Below are positions 1 to 7,939 of a stretch of DNA of 64,000 bases, piece by piece. How positions within the stretch are numbered: the stretch's first letter is position 1; each line of letters opens with the position of its first letter. Location: assembly GCA_040905925.1 (NCBI GenBank), contig JBBDQO010000001.1, positions 1 through 64,000 on the forward strand. The letters run 5' to 3'. The DNA comes from JALYNX01 sp040905925. GTDB lineage: Bacteria; Actinomycetota; Acidimicrobiia; Spongiisociales; ZC4RG35. The position numbers and the translations under genes are program-made. Below the pieces are notes generated by a model. The model saw only the letters and a list, made by a program, of their open reading frames with translations, made no database searches and was not told where the DNA came from.

Positions 1-2
1 TC

Positions 3-1238
3 CTGATGAGGGAGATGGGTGCAACCGGGGACGACGTGTACCAGGTGGATGGTCCACTGGATCTCTCCGGGCTCTGGGGGTTGTACGACCTCGATCGGCC
101 TGATCTGAAGTTCGAGACGTTCCACGGGGTCACCCCCTCCCGTCTCGCCGGAGCGCCAGGTGACATGGTCGACATCTTCGAGGTGATCCGGCAGGGCGAC
201 TTGATCGTCCACCATCCCTACGACTCGTTCACACCCACCGTCGAAGCATTCATCGACCGCGCCGCTCGGGACCCTCGTGTCCTTGCGATCAAGATGACCC
301 TCTATCGCAACTCGAGCAGCAGTCCGGTGATGGGCTCTCTGATCAAGGCCGCGGAGTCGGGCAAACAGGTGGTGGCACTGGTCGAGCTCAAGGCGCGCTT
401 CGACGAGGAGCGCAACATCGAGTGGGCGCAAAGGTTGGAAGACGCCGGGGTTCATGTCATGTACGGCGTGGTCGGGCTCAAGACCCACACCAAGGTGACC
501 CTGGTTGTGAGGAGGGAAGGCGAAGGAGTCGCCCGCTATGCACACATCGGCACCGGGAACTACAACGAGAAGACGGCGCGCAGCTACGAGGACATTGCCC
601 TGCTCACCGCCGATCCCGATATCGGGTCGGATCTCTCGGACGTCTTCAACTATCTGACCGGGTACTCACGTCAGACCAGCTACCGCAAGCTCGCGGTTTC
701 GCCAAACGGGATCAGAAACCGGATCACCGAGCTCATCGAGGACGAGGCCTCTCGACCCGATGGGCATATCACGATGAAGATGAACTCCCTGGTTGACGCC
801 CGAATCATCGAGTCGTTGTACAAGGCATCCAACGCGGGCACCCGCATCGACCTCATCATCCGGGGCATCTCCTGTCTCCGTCCCGGGGTCCCTGGTTTGT
901 CGGAGAACATCACGGTGCGTTCGATTGTCGGCCGGTACCTCGAGCATTCCAGGATCTACCGATTCGGGGCCCGGGGACGGACCCGGCACTACTACATCGG
1001 CTCGGCGGACCTGATGCCGCGGAATCTCGACCGTCGGGTCGAGGCCCTGGCTCCGGTCACAGACCCCGATCTCCAATTCCGCATCGATGAGGTCATCGAC
1101 GTGCTCATGGCCGATGACCTGCTGGCTTGGGAGCTCTTCGAAGACGGGACCTGGGCCCGGATTCCGGTCGCTTCGGGAGTCGACGCCCATGTGGTTCTCC
1201 AAGAGTTGGCGAGGGCGAGGGCAACCGCGCACCTGTAG
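3..1238 (+). CDS. ppk: Polyphosphate kinase 1, C-terminal part (5' end outside window)
   Basis: PPK1 reversibly transfers the terminal phosphate of ATP to long-chain polyphosphate. The frame is already open at the left edge, and 411 residues are visible against about 700 for the family, so the N-terminal domains lie upstream. Both phospholipase-D-like catalytic modules are present. KTHTK near residue 163 corresponds to the region of the autophosphorylated His (E. coli His435), and LEHSRIYRF near residue 316 to the second catalytic His (E. coli His592). Family motifs FDEERNIEWA, HIGTGNYNEKTA and YIGSADLMPRNLD are intact. The gene sits directly ahead of the PHO-box-like repeat and pst genes, so polyphosphate synthesis and phosphate uptake are physically linked here. 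Confidence 0.96.
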   Translation: MMREMGATGDDVYQVDGPLDLSGLWGLYDLDRPDLKFETFHGVTPSRLAGAPGDMVDIFEVIRQGDLIVHHPYDSFTPTVEAFIDRAARDPRVLAIKMTLYRNSSSSPVMGSLIKAAESGKQVVALVELKARFDEERNIEWAQRLEDAGVHVMYGVVGLKTHTKVTLVVRREGEGVARYAHIGTGNYNEKTARSYEDIALLTADPDIGSDLSDVFNYLTGYSRQTSYRKLAVSPNGIRNRITELIEDEASRPDGHITMKMNSLVDARIIESLYKASNAGTRIDLIIRGISCLRPGVPGLSENITVRSIVGRYLEHSRIYRFGARGRTRHYYIGSADLMPRNLDRRVEALAPVTDPDLQFRIDEVIDVLMADDLLAWELFEDGTWARIPVASGVDAHVVLQELARARATAHL

Positions 1239-1261
1239 GCGGCCGAGGGCCTCACCCAAAC

Positions 1262-1305
1262 GTTCATCTCGTGTTCATCCCTTCAGCCCCCGCTGTTCAA
1301 AGGCG
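1262..1305 (+). promoter_or_regulatory. PHO-box-like direct repeats upstream of pstS
   Basis: GTTCATC occurs at 1262 and again at 1273, exactly 11 bp apart. A third copy, GTTCAAA, starts at 1295, two further 11-bp steps on (the unit at 1284 is degenerate). Actinobacterial PhoP/RegX3 PHO boxes are 11-nt direct repeats resembling GTTCACC. The site lies 85-128 bp upstream of pstS and downstream of the ppk stop, as expected for phosphate-starvation activation by the two-component system encoded at 5824-7915. Binding is inferred. Confidence 0.7.
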
Positions 1306-1389
1306 TTTCTTAGCTTCTCCAGCGACCGTGGGAGGGCGACCGTCCATGGTTCGCAATTGAACCGGTTCCCTAACAAGGAGAAACAAGGG

Positions 1390-2358
1390 ATGAAATCCCG
1401 AACAATGCGACTGATGAGCTTGCTGGCTGTCTTGGCGCTGCTACTCGCCGCCTGCGGCGATGGCGGAGCGGAGGAACCTGCAACGACCGCGGCAGGCGGG
1501 GGCGAGTTGGAGGGTGACATCGTGATCGATGGCTCGAGCACAGTCACGCCGTTGATAACGGTCGCAGCCGAGGACTTCCAGATCGAGAACCCCGGGGTGA
1601 GAGTCACGGTGGCCACTTCGGGCACCGGTGGTGGGTTCGAGAAGTTCTGCGTTGGTGAGACCGACGTGTCGATGGCATCACGGCCAATCTCCGAGGAGGA
1701 GACCGGGATCTGCGAAACCAACGCAATCGAGCCCGTGGAGTTCATCGTTGCCAACGATGCGCTCTCGGTGATCGTCAACCCCGGCAACGACTGGACCACC
1801 TGCCTGACGGTGGAGCAACTCAACACCATGTGGGGTCCCGAGGCCGAGGAAACAATCAACAACTGGAACCAGATCGATCCGGCATTCCCTGACCAGGCGA
1901 TGAACCTGTTCGGTGCCGGATCCGACTCCGGGACGTTCGACTACTTCACCGATGAGATCAACGGTGAGGAAGGTGTCATCCGGACCGACTACAACCCTTC
2001 TGAGGACGACAATGTGACCATTATCGGAGTCGAAGGCGACGTAGGAGCGGTTGGATTCTTGGGTCTGTCCTACGTTCTGGAAAACGAGGGTCGGATCATC
2101 GCACTGGAGGTCGACGGGGGCAATGGTTGTGTGGCGCCTTCCGCGGAGACGGTCATCGACGGCAGTTATGTGCCACTCGGTCGCCCGCTCTTCGTCTACT
2201 TCAAGGCCGAGTCGCTGCAACGACCCGAGGTTGCCGCGTTTGCCCAGTACTACGCCGACAACCAAGAGAGCATCACGCAAACGGCACTGTTCATCCCGCT
2301 CTCTGACGAGCAGGCAGCCCAGCAGCAGGCCGAGCTGGACGAGATCACCGGCGGCTGA
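1390..2358 (+). CDS. pstS: Phosphate ABC transporter substrate-binding lipoprotein PstS
   Basis: This is the high-affinity phosphate-binding protein of the Pst importer, 322 aa. The ATG at 1390 is chosen because AAGGAG (1375-1380) lies 9 nt upstream and the product begins with a textbook lipoprotein signal: basic start, Leu/Ala core and lipobox LLAAC at about residues 19-23. A longer upstream in-frame extension into ppk lacks such features. Phosphate-site motifs are visible: DGSSTVTP near the mature N-terminus, SGTGGGFEKF, SMASRPI and GSDSGTFDYF. The stop is 20 nt before pstC, and the gene should lead the pst operon under the PHO-box-like repeat. Confidence 0.95.
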   Translation: MKSRTMRLMSLLAVLALLLAACGDGGAEEPATTAAGGGELEGDIVIDGSSTVTPLITVAAEDFQIENPGVRVTVATSGTGGGFEKFCVGETDVSMASRPISEEETGICETNAIEPVEFIVANDALSVIVNPGNDWTTCLTVEQLNTMWGPEAEETINNWNQIDPAFPDQAMNLFGAGSDSGTFDYFTDEINGEEGVIRTDYNPSEDDNVTIIGVEGDVGAVGFLGLSYVLENEGRIIALEVDGGNGCVAPSAETVIDGSYVPLGRPLFVYFKAESLQRPEVAAFAQYYADNQESITQTALFIPLSDEQAAQQQAELDEITGG

Positions 2359-2378
2359 CGAGCATAGGCTCTACTCAG

Positions 2379-3329
2379 ATGGTGATCAGGACCGATACCG
2401 CGCTGGCGCCGGTGAGCCTCAGGGCTACCGGCGCCACGCGCCGTCGCCTCTACGTACAGGCTCTGTTCAAGGGCTTGTTCGGCCTGGCAGCCTTCCTCAC
2501 CGTGGGAGTCACGATTTTGATCGTGCTCTCGCTCCTGATCCCGGCCCTGCGCTTTTTCTCCGAGGTGTCCTTGGGCGAGTTCTTTGGGAGCACCAGGTGG
2601 ACGCCTCTGTTCCAACCACCCTCATTTGGGGTATGGCCGATCGTCGCCGGAACTGCGTGGACCACTGGCATCGCACTGCTGGTCGCCATTCCATTTGGGC
2701 TTGGCGTGGCCGTTTACCTGAGCGAGTACGCCCAACGGAGGGTCCGCGCCATCCTTAAACCCTTCCTGGAGATCCTCGCTGGGGTGCCGACCGTCGTCCT
2801 GGGGTTCTTTGGCCTGTTCCTGGTGAATCCGGAGATCGTCCAGAGGTTCTGGCCGATCGGCACGGTGAGCACGTTCTCGGGACTGGCGGCGGGCCTCGTG
2901 GTCGGGGTCATGATCATCCCCACCGTTGCGTCTCTGTCAGAGGACGCGATGACCGCGGTGCCACGCGGGTTACGTGAAGGCGGATTTGCGTTGGGCGGCA
3001 CCAGGCGAGAGGTTGCGACCAGCGTGGTCTTCCCGGCAGCTCTATCGGGGATCGTGGCGGCAATCGTCCTCGCTGGGTCTCGAGCTATTGGAGAAACCAC
3101 AATCGTCCTCCTCGTGGCCGGAAGCCGTCCGACCCTGGGTTGGAACCCGGGCAATCAGATGCAGTCGATGGCCAGCTTCATCGGGTTTGCCGGCATCGGC
3201 GATCAGCCCACCGGCAGCACAGGCTACCTGACCATCTTTGCTGTGGGCCTGCTCCTTTTCATCATCACCTTCTTGCTGAACATCGTCAGCATTCGCATTG
3301 TCCGCCGCTTCCGCGAGGTTTACGAATGA
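2379..3329 (+). CDS. pstC: Phosphate ABC transporter permease PstC
   Basis: This is one of the two inner-membrane permeases of the Pst complex, 316 aa with about six membrane segments. The N-terminal segment (about 28-55) is followed by a periplasmic stretch containing WTPLFQPPSFGVWP, typical of PstC. The cytoplasmic EAA-type loop appears as VPRGLREGGFALGGTRREVATSVVFPAALSGIVAA, which contacts PstB. The start ATG follows pstS by 20 nt, and the stop overlaps the pstA start (ATGA at 3326). Confidence 0.94.
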   Translation: MVIRTDTALAPVSLRATGATRRRLYVQALFKGLFGLAAFLTVGVTILIVLSLLIPALRFFSEVSLGEFFGSTRWTPLFQPPSFGVWPIVAGTAWTTGIALLVAIPFGLGVAVYLSEYAQRRVRAILKPFLEILAGVPTVVLGFFGLFLVNPEIVQRFWPIGTVSTFSGLAAGLVVGVMIIPTVASLSEDAMTAVPRGLREGGFALGGTRREVATSVVFPAALSGIVAAIVLAGSRAIGETTIVLLVAGSRPTLGWNPGNQMQSMASFIGFAGIGDQPTGSTGYLTIFAVGLLLFIITFLLNIVSIRIVRRFREVYE

Positions 3330-4234
3330 CCTCGGTTTCCCCCGAGCAGGTCGCCACAGCGGTCGCACTTCGATCGGCAACCTCCCCACGAAGGAGGGTC
3401 GTCGATGCCGTGTTCAAGCTCTTTCTCTGGATCTCGGTTGGGGTGGCGTTGGGCACTCTGATCACCCTTCTCATCGATCTGATCACAGAGGGATGGCCCC
3501 GTCTCAACTCTGACCTCGTCGTGAACATGCCGTCCGCTCGCCCGGAGCGTGCCGGTATCCAATCGGCGATCTTCGGTTCTCTATGGGTGGTTGGGACCAC
3601 GGCGTTGATCTCGATTCCGACCGGTGTCAGCGCCGCCATCTACTTGGAGGAGTTCGCCAAGAAGGACCGTTGGTACAACCGCTTGATCGAACTGAATATC
3701 CAGAACCTCGCCTCGGTGCCCTCCGTTGTCTACGGCATGCTCGGATTGGCCTTCATCGCACGGGGAGTCCTCTCGTTCGGGTTCACCGTGATGACCGCCG
3801 CCCTGATACTGACACTGGTCGTTCTCCCCACGGTCGTGATTGCTTCCAGGGAGGCATTGCGTGCCGTCCCCAACTCTCTGCGACACGGCAGCCTCGCCCT
3901 GGGGGCGACCGAGTGGGAGACGGTCTACCGGCAGGTGCTGCCGGCCGCAGTGCCGGGCATTGCCACCGGCACCATCCTTTCGACGTCTCGGGCACTGGGC
4001 GAGTCGGCCCCATTGCTATTGGTTGGTGCTCTCACTTTTGTTACCTTCAATCCGGAGGGATTCGACAGCACCTACACGGTTCTCCCACTGGCGATCTTTC
4101 GCTTCATCTCCGAGGCGAGAATCGAATTTCGTCCGTTGGCTGCTGCTGCCAGCGTCGTTCTGTTGATAGTCCTCCTTGGGATGAACTCGATCGCGATCTT
4201 CGTCAGAAACCGTTTCGAGAGGAAGCTTCGATGA
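3326..4234 (+). CDS. pstA: Phosphate ABC transporter permease PstA
   Basis: Second permease of the Pst importer, 302 aa. The ATG at 3326 is chosen because it overlaps the pstC stop (ATGA) and gives the usual family length; the frame stays open upstream inside pstC, but that region would encode non-membrane sequence. PstA hallmarks are IPTGVSAAIYLEEFAKKD, NLASVPSVVYGMLGL and the EAA loop VPNSLRHGSLALGATEWETVYRQVLPAA. About six membrane segments are expected. It is followed by pstB with a 4-nt overlap. Confidence 0.94.
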   Translation: MTSVSPEQVATAVALRSATSPRRRVVDAVFKLFLWISVGVALGTLITLLIDLITEGWPRLNSDLVVNMPSARPERAGIQSAIFGSLWVVGTTALISIPTGVSAAIYLEEFAKKDRWYNRLIELNIQNLASVPSVVYGMLGLAFIARGVLSFGFTVMTAALILTLVVLPTVVIASREALRAVPNSLRHGSLALGATEWETVYRQVLPAAVPGIATGTILSTSRALGESAPLLLVGALTFVTFNPEGFDSTYTVLPLAIFRFISEARIEFRPLAAAASVVLLIVLLGMNSIAIFVRNRFERKLR

Positions 4235-5136
4235 GCATGGGTGACGGGACGGAGGGAGACTTCGACATGACGACTAGACAGGAACAGGCACGCCCGACTG
4301 ATATACGTGTTGAAGTGGCGGCCAGCGGACATACAACGGAGTCGGGCGAGGTGAAGCCCAGGTCAACCGTGTTCGACGCGTCTGGCTTGAGTGTCTTCTA
4401 TGGGGACTTCCGCGCCGTGCGTGATGTCGACCTCCCAGTGCATGGGAATCAGATCACCGCATTGATTGGACCTTCGGGTTGCGGAAAGTCGACCGTTCTC
4501 AGGTGCTTCAATCGCATGAACGACCTCATCGACGGTGCACGGATCGAAGGCACGGTGAGCTATCACGGCGTTGACATCTACCAAGACGAAGTTGACCCCG
4601 TGGAACTACGAAGACGGGTGGGAATGGTGTTTCAGAAACCGAACCCCTTTCCGAAATCGGTCTATGACAACGTTGCCTTCGGTCCTCGGCTCGGAGGCTT
4701 CAAGGGCAAGATGGACGACCTGGTGGAGGAGTCGCTGAGAAGGGCTGCCCTCTGGGATGAGGTGAAGGACAAGCTCGACGAGTCGGGAATGGCACTTTCG
4801 GGTGGCCAGCAGCAACGACTCTGCATCGCTCGCGCCATCGCCACCAGTCCCGACGTTCTCCTGATGGACGAGCCTTGCTCTGCGCTCGATCCAATTGCCA
4901 CTTTGCGGATCGAAGAGCTCATGCTGGATTTGAAGGATGACTACACCATCATCATCGTCACTCATAACATGCAACAGGCGGCGCGGGTTTCCGACACGAC
5001 GGCCTTCTTCTCGGTGAGGGTGAGCGACGAGGGACAGCGAACCGGCTACCTGGTGGAGTTCAGTCCGACCGAAGAACTGTTCACTGCGCCACGCGAGAAG
5101 CAGACCGAGGACTACATCACAGGGCGGTTTGGATGA
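4231..5136 (+). CDS. pstB: Phosphate ABC transporter ATPase PstB
   Basis: This is the ATPase driving phosphate import. The ABC domain starts near residue 48 and contains Walker A GPSGCGKST, the Q-loop (GMVFQKPNPFPKSVYDNV, typical of PstB), signature LSGGQQQRLCIARAIA, Walker B VLLMDEPCSALDP and switch His THNMQQA. Two starts are possible. ATG 4231 overlaps the pstA stop; ATG 4267 has a stronger GGAGGGAG ribosome site 7-12 nt upstream. Either leaves a 35-48 residue low-complexity N-terminal extension over the usual 250-260 aa. The stop overlaps phoU (ATGA). Confidence 0.94.
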   Translation: MSMGDGTEGDFDMTTRQEQARPTDIRVEVAASGHTTESGEVKPRSTVFDASGLSVFYGDFRAVRDVDLPVHGNQITALIGPSGCGKSTVLRCFNRMNDLIDGARIEGTVSYHGVDIYQDEVDPVELRRRVGMVFQKPNPFPKSVYDNVAFGPRLGGFKGKMDDLVEESLRRAALWDEVKDKLDESGMALSGGQQQRLCIARAIATSPDVLLMDEPCSALDPIATLRIEELMLDLKDDYTIIIVTHNMQQAARVSDTTAFFSVRVSDEGQRTGYLVEFSPTEELFTAPREKQTEDYITGRFG

Positions 5137-5840
5137 CAGACGCCATAGACACCAACCTCCATTTCCACCAGGGACTCGATTCGCTGGAGCACGAGGTGCT
5201 CGGGATGGTCGACCGCGCCGAGCAGATGGTTGCGATGGCTGTGGATGCGGTTTGCACCGGTGATGTCGACCTCGCCGCTCAGGTCATAAAGCTGGACGAC
5301 AACATCGATCGGACCTACCTCGAGGTCCACGGTCATTGGACCACCCTGATGGCCCGGTTCCAGCCTCTGGGCTCTGATCTGCGAAAGATGACGGTCCTGC
5401 TCCAGCTCAACCAGACCTTCGAGAGGATGGGTGACCAATGCGTCAACATCGCAAAGGTCACCAAACTCAACGAGGGGCTGCCCCGGGTGGAGCGGATGGT
5501 GGAACAGATTCGTGAGATGGGAGACCTGGCGCGACCGATGATCCGCACCGCCATCGAGGCCTATGTCCGACAGGATCTCGAAGAGGCGAGGTTGTTGCCG
5601 GCCATGGATCAACCGGTGGACCGGCTCAACGCCAACATGTACAAAGAGATCATCGCCGTCGGCAGCAATCCCGAGATGCTGGAGTGGGCAAGCAAGATCA
5701 TGATGGTGGCCCGGGCTCTGGAGCGGATCGGCGACCAGGCCGTCGATTTCGCCGAGCAGACCGCTTATCTGATCACCGGAGAGCGGGCTGAGTTCGTCAA
5801 GGTAGGCCTCAGCCGGTCGGTCGATGACAGTCCCAGTTGA
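5133..5840 (+). CDS. phoU: Phosphate signalling protein PhoU
   Basis: PhoU links the Pst transporter to the sensor kinase and restrains phosphate uptake and the Pho response when phosphate is plentiful. The 235 residues form two PhoU repeats of three helices, each with the expected E/DxxxD metal-binding pattern: VIKLDDNIDR and FERMGDQCVNIA in the first, MDQPVDRLN and ALERIGDQAVDFAEQ in the second. ATG 5133 overlaps the pstB stop, and the 3' end overlaps the response regulator by 17 nt, which suggests translational coupling through the whole block. Confidence 0.95.
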   Translation: MTDAIDTNLHFHQGLDSLEHEVLGMVDRAEQMVAMAVDAVCTGDVDLAAQVIKLDDNIDRTYLEVHGHWTTLMARFQPLGSDLRKMTVLLQLNQTFERMGDQCVNIAKVTKLNEGLPRVERMVEQIREMGDLARPMIRTAIEAYVRQDLEEARLLPAMDQPVDRLNANMYKEIIAVGSNPEMLEWASKIMMVARALERIGDQAVDFAEQTAYLITGERAEFVKVGLSRSVDDSPS

Positions 5841-6537
5841 TGGCAGGCCGCATCGGATACTTCTCGTGGAGGACGAGCCGGGTCTCGCCGATTCGGTTCG
5901 ATACGCCCTCGACACCGAGGGATTCGACGTGTTCGTGGCCGAGTCGGGGGTCAGCGGGCTCGAATCGGCCCGGGTCAATCATCCGGATCTGGTGCTCCTC
6001 GATCTGATGCTTCCCGGGATGTCGGGGCTCGATGTCTGCCGTCAGATCCGCTCGTCATCCGACGTCCCGATCATCATGCTGACCGCCAAGGACGCCGAGT
6101 CGGACAAGGTCGCCGGCCTCGAATTGGGGGCGGATGACTACATGACCAAGCCCTTCTCGATGCGGGAGCTGATCGCCCGGGTACGGGCCCACCTCCGCCG
6201 GGCGGCGAAGACCGGGGTGCTTTCCGAGTCCAACGAGGTGCTCCGGGGCGGGTCGATCGAGCTCGACATCGACGCCCACCAGGCACGGTTGAACGGCGAG
6301 GCGGTGGACTTGCGACCCAAGGAATTCGAGCTGCTCGAATCGCTGATGCGACGCAAGAATCGACTTGCCGCCCGTCACACCCTGATCGACGAAGTGTGGG
6401 GCCCGACCTATTTCGGCGACACCAAGACCCTCGACGTCCACATCAAGAGACTTCGCCAGAAGCTCGAGCCCGATCCGGCCGGGCCGGTCCACATCCTCAC
6501 TGTGCGCGGGCTCGGCTACAAGTTCGTGGATGAGTAG
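5824..6537 (+). CDS. OmpR/PhoB-family response regulator (RegX3/PhoP-like)
   Basis: A 237-residue DNA-binding response regulator. The receiver domain (about 10-125) has the acidic pair ED in LLVEDEP, phosphoacceptor Asp60 in LVLLDLMLPGMSG, Thr in MLTAKD and Lys in YMTKPFS. A winged-helix Trans_reg_C domain follows (about 135-235, LRPKEFELLESLMRRKNRLAAR ... TLDVHIKRLRQKLE). Position between phoU and a histidine kinase makes it the likely phosphate-starvation regulator acting on the repeat at 1262. Orthology to RegX3, PhoP or PhoB is inferred from context and not resolved. Confidence 0.9.
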   Translation: MTVPVDGRPHRILLVEDEPGLADSVRYALDTEGFDVFVAESGVSGLESARVNHPDLVLLDLMLPGMSGLDVCRQIRSSSDVPIIMLTAKDAESDKVAGLELGADDYMTKPFSMRELIARVRAHLRRAAKTGVLSESNEVLRGGSIELDIDAHQARLNGEAVDLRPKEFELLESLMRRKNRLAARHTLIDEVWGPTYFGDTKTLDVHIKRLRQKLEPDPAGPVHILTVRGLGYKFVDE

Positions 6538-7915
6538 CCGCTCGTCGCCGGGCAGGACACCATTCGCAGTCCGTCTGTTCGTTTCTTACGGCCTCGCCTA
6601 TTTGGCTCTGATCGGGGTCATCGGTTGGCTCGTCCTCGAATCGGTTGAGGCCTCTCCCGGGCAGCGCAATTCGATCCTGCTGATATCGGTGGGAGCGGGC
6701 ATCGTCGGCCTGGTTGTGGTCGGGCTCCTCGCCCGGAGCACGGCGGCACCGATCGCCGCGTTGACCGAACACACCCTCGAGTTGACCGAAGGCGAATCCG
6801 ACGGGGTGCCTCGCTCACAAGTGCGCGAGCTCGATCAGCTGGGGCTGGCAATCTCGAAACTGGAAGCGGGGCAACGGGAACGGGTGGTGCAAGCGGAACA
6901 CGCCACCGAGACTCTCGAGTTGGTTCTGGGGGCGTTGCGTCAGGGAACCGTCCTCTTCTCCGAGGCGGACGAAGTGGTCTACGCCAACCCCTCGGCGCAG
7001 GAGTTGCTCGGTGCTGTTCCGACCACTCTTTCCGGCCTGGCGCCCTTTCCCTTCCAGAACGCGGTCCGTGAGTGCCGAGAAACACAAAGGCCCGTGGAGC
7101 AGGCGGTAGAGCATGGCAAACCGGTGCGCCGGCTGCGGGCGGTTGCTACCCCGTTCTTGACCGACAATCGGATTCTCCTGGTCGTTGTCGATGTCACCGA
7201 CCTCGACCGGGTTGCCTCGATTCGCCGCGACTTCGTGGCCAATGCGTCGCACGAGTTGAAGACGCCGGTGTCGGCGATCATCGCCTCGTCCGAAGCGCTC
7301 CAGATCGCAGTGGTTCGCCACGACGACTCGTCGCTTGGCTTTGCCCAGCAGATCGAGCGATCGGCGAGACAACTCGACCGGCTGGTGGGCGACCTCCTCG
7401 ATCTCTCCCGACTCGAGCGTGACCAACCTGAGCTCGAGCCGCTCAGTCTCGACCTCCTGGTTCGTGAGGAGTTGGAGCGTCTCCGGCCCGTGGCCGAGGA
7501 GAAGGCCATCGAGCTCTCGATGGAGCTGGCGCCCACCCAAATCGCGGGGAGTCGTCGCGATATTGCGATCGCTGCTCGCAACCTCCTCGACAATGCCATC
7601 CGGTACACCGGGGCCGGCGGATCGGTCGGTGCGGTCTTGAGGACCGTGAATGGAGAGGTTGTCCTCAGGATCTCGGACACCGGAGAGGGGATACCGACGA
7701 GGGACCTGGCTCGGGTGTTCGAGCGCTTCTATCGGGTGGACGCTGCACGTTCCAGGTCAACCGGTGGCACCGGCCTTGGTCTTGCGATCGTCAAGCATGT
7801 GGTGGAAAGCCACGGCGGCACCGTGGACGTCGAGAGCGAGTTGGGCCGGGGCTCGGTTTTCACGGTCCGGCTCCCAGTTCTCGATGGGGACAACGCCGGG
7901 CCGTCGCTAGCCTGA
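6530..7915 (+). CDS. Phosphate-responsive sensor histidine kinase (SenX3/PhoR-like)
   Basis: Membrane sensor kinase of 461 aa. Two N-terminal hydrophobic segments (about 12-34 and 42-64) are separated by only a short loop, so there is almost no extracytoplasmic sensor, as in SenX3/PhoR kinases that read Pst/PhoU state. A PAS-like region (about 125-225, VLFSEADEVVYANPSAQELLG) precedes the H-box ASHELKTP. The ATPase core has the N-box NLLDNAIRYTG, G1 ISDTGEGIP, F-box FERFYRVD and G2 GGTGLGLAIVKHVVESHGG. It overlaps the response regulator by 8 nt and ends the phosphate operon. Confidence 0.92.
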   Translation: MSSRSSPGRTPFAVRLFVSYGLAYLALIGVIGWLVLESVEASPGQRNSILLISVGAGIVGLVVVGLLARSTAAPIAALTEHTLELTEGESDGVPRSQVRELDQLGLAISKLEAGQRERVVQAEHATETLELVLGALRQGTVLFSEADEVVYANPSAQELLGAVPTTLSGLAPFPFQNAVRECRETQRPVEQAVEHGKPVRRLRAVATPFLTDNRILLVVVDVTDLDRVASIRRDFVANASHELKTPVSAIIASSEALQIAVVRHDDSSLGFAQQIERSARQLDRLVGDLLDLSRLERDQPELEPLSLDLLVREELERLRPVAEEKAIELSMELAPTQIAGSRRDIAIAARNLLDNAIRYTGAGGSVGAVLRTVNGEVVLRISDTGEGIPTRDLARVFERFYRVDAARSRSTGGTGLGLAIVKHVVESHGGTVDVESELGRGSVFTVRLPVLDGDNAGPSLA

Positions 7916-7939
7916 TAGCGGCTTGTCGCCTGTTCCTTC

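Noticed and set aside
1087..1389. In-frame N-terminal extension of pstS into ppk
   Set aside because: It would bury the lipoprotein signal and lacks a ribosome site; ATG 1390 with AAGGAG is clearly better.
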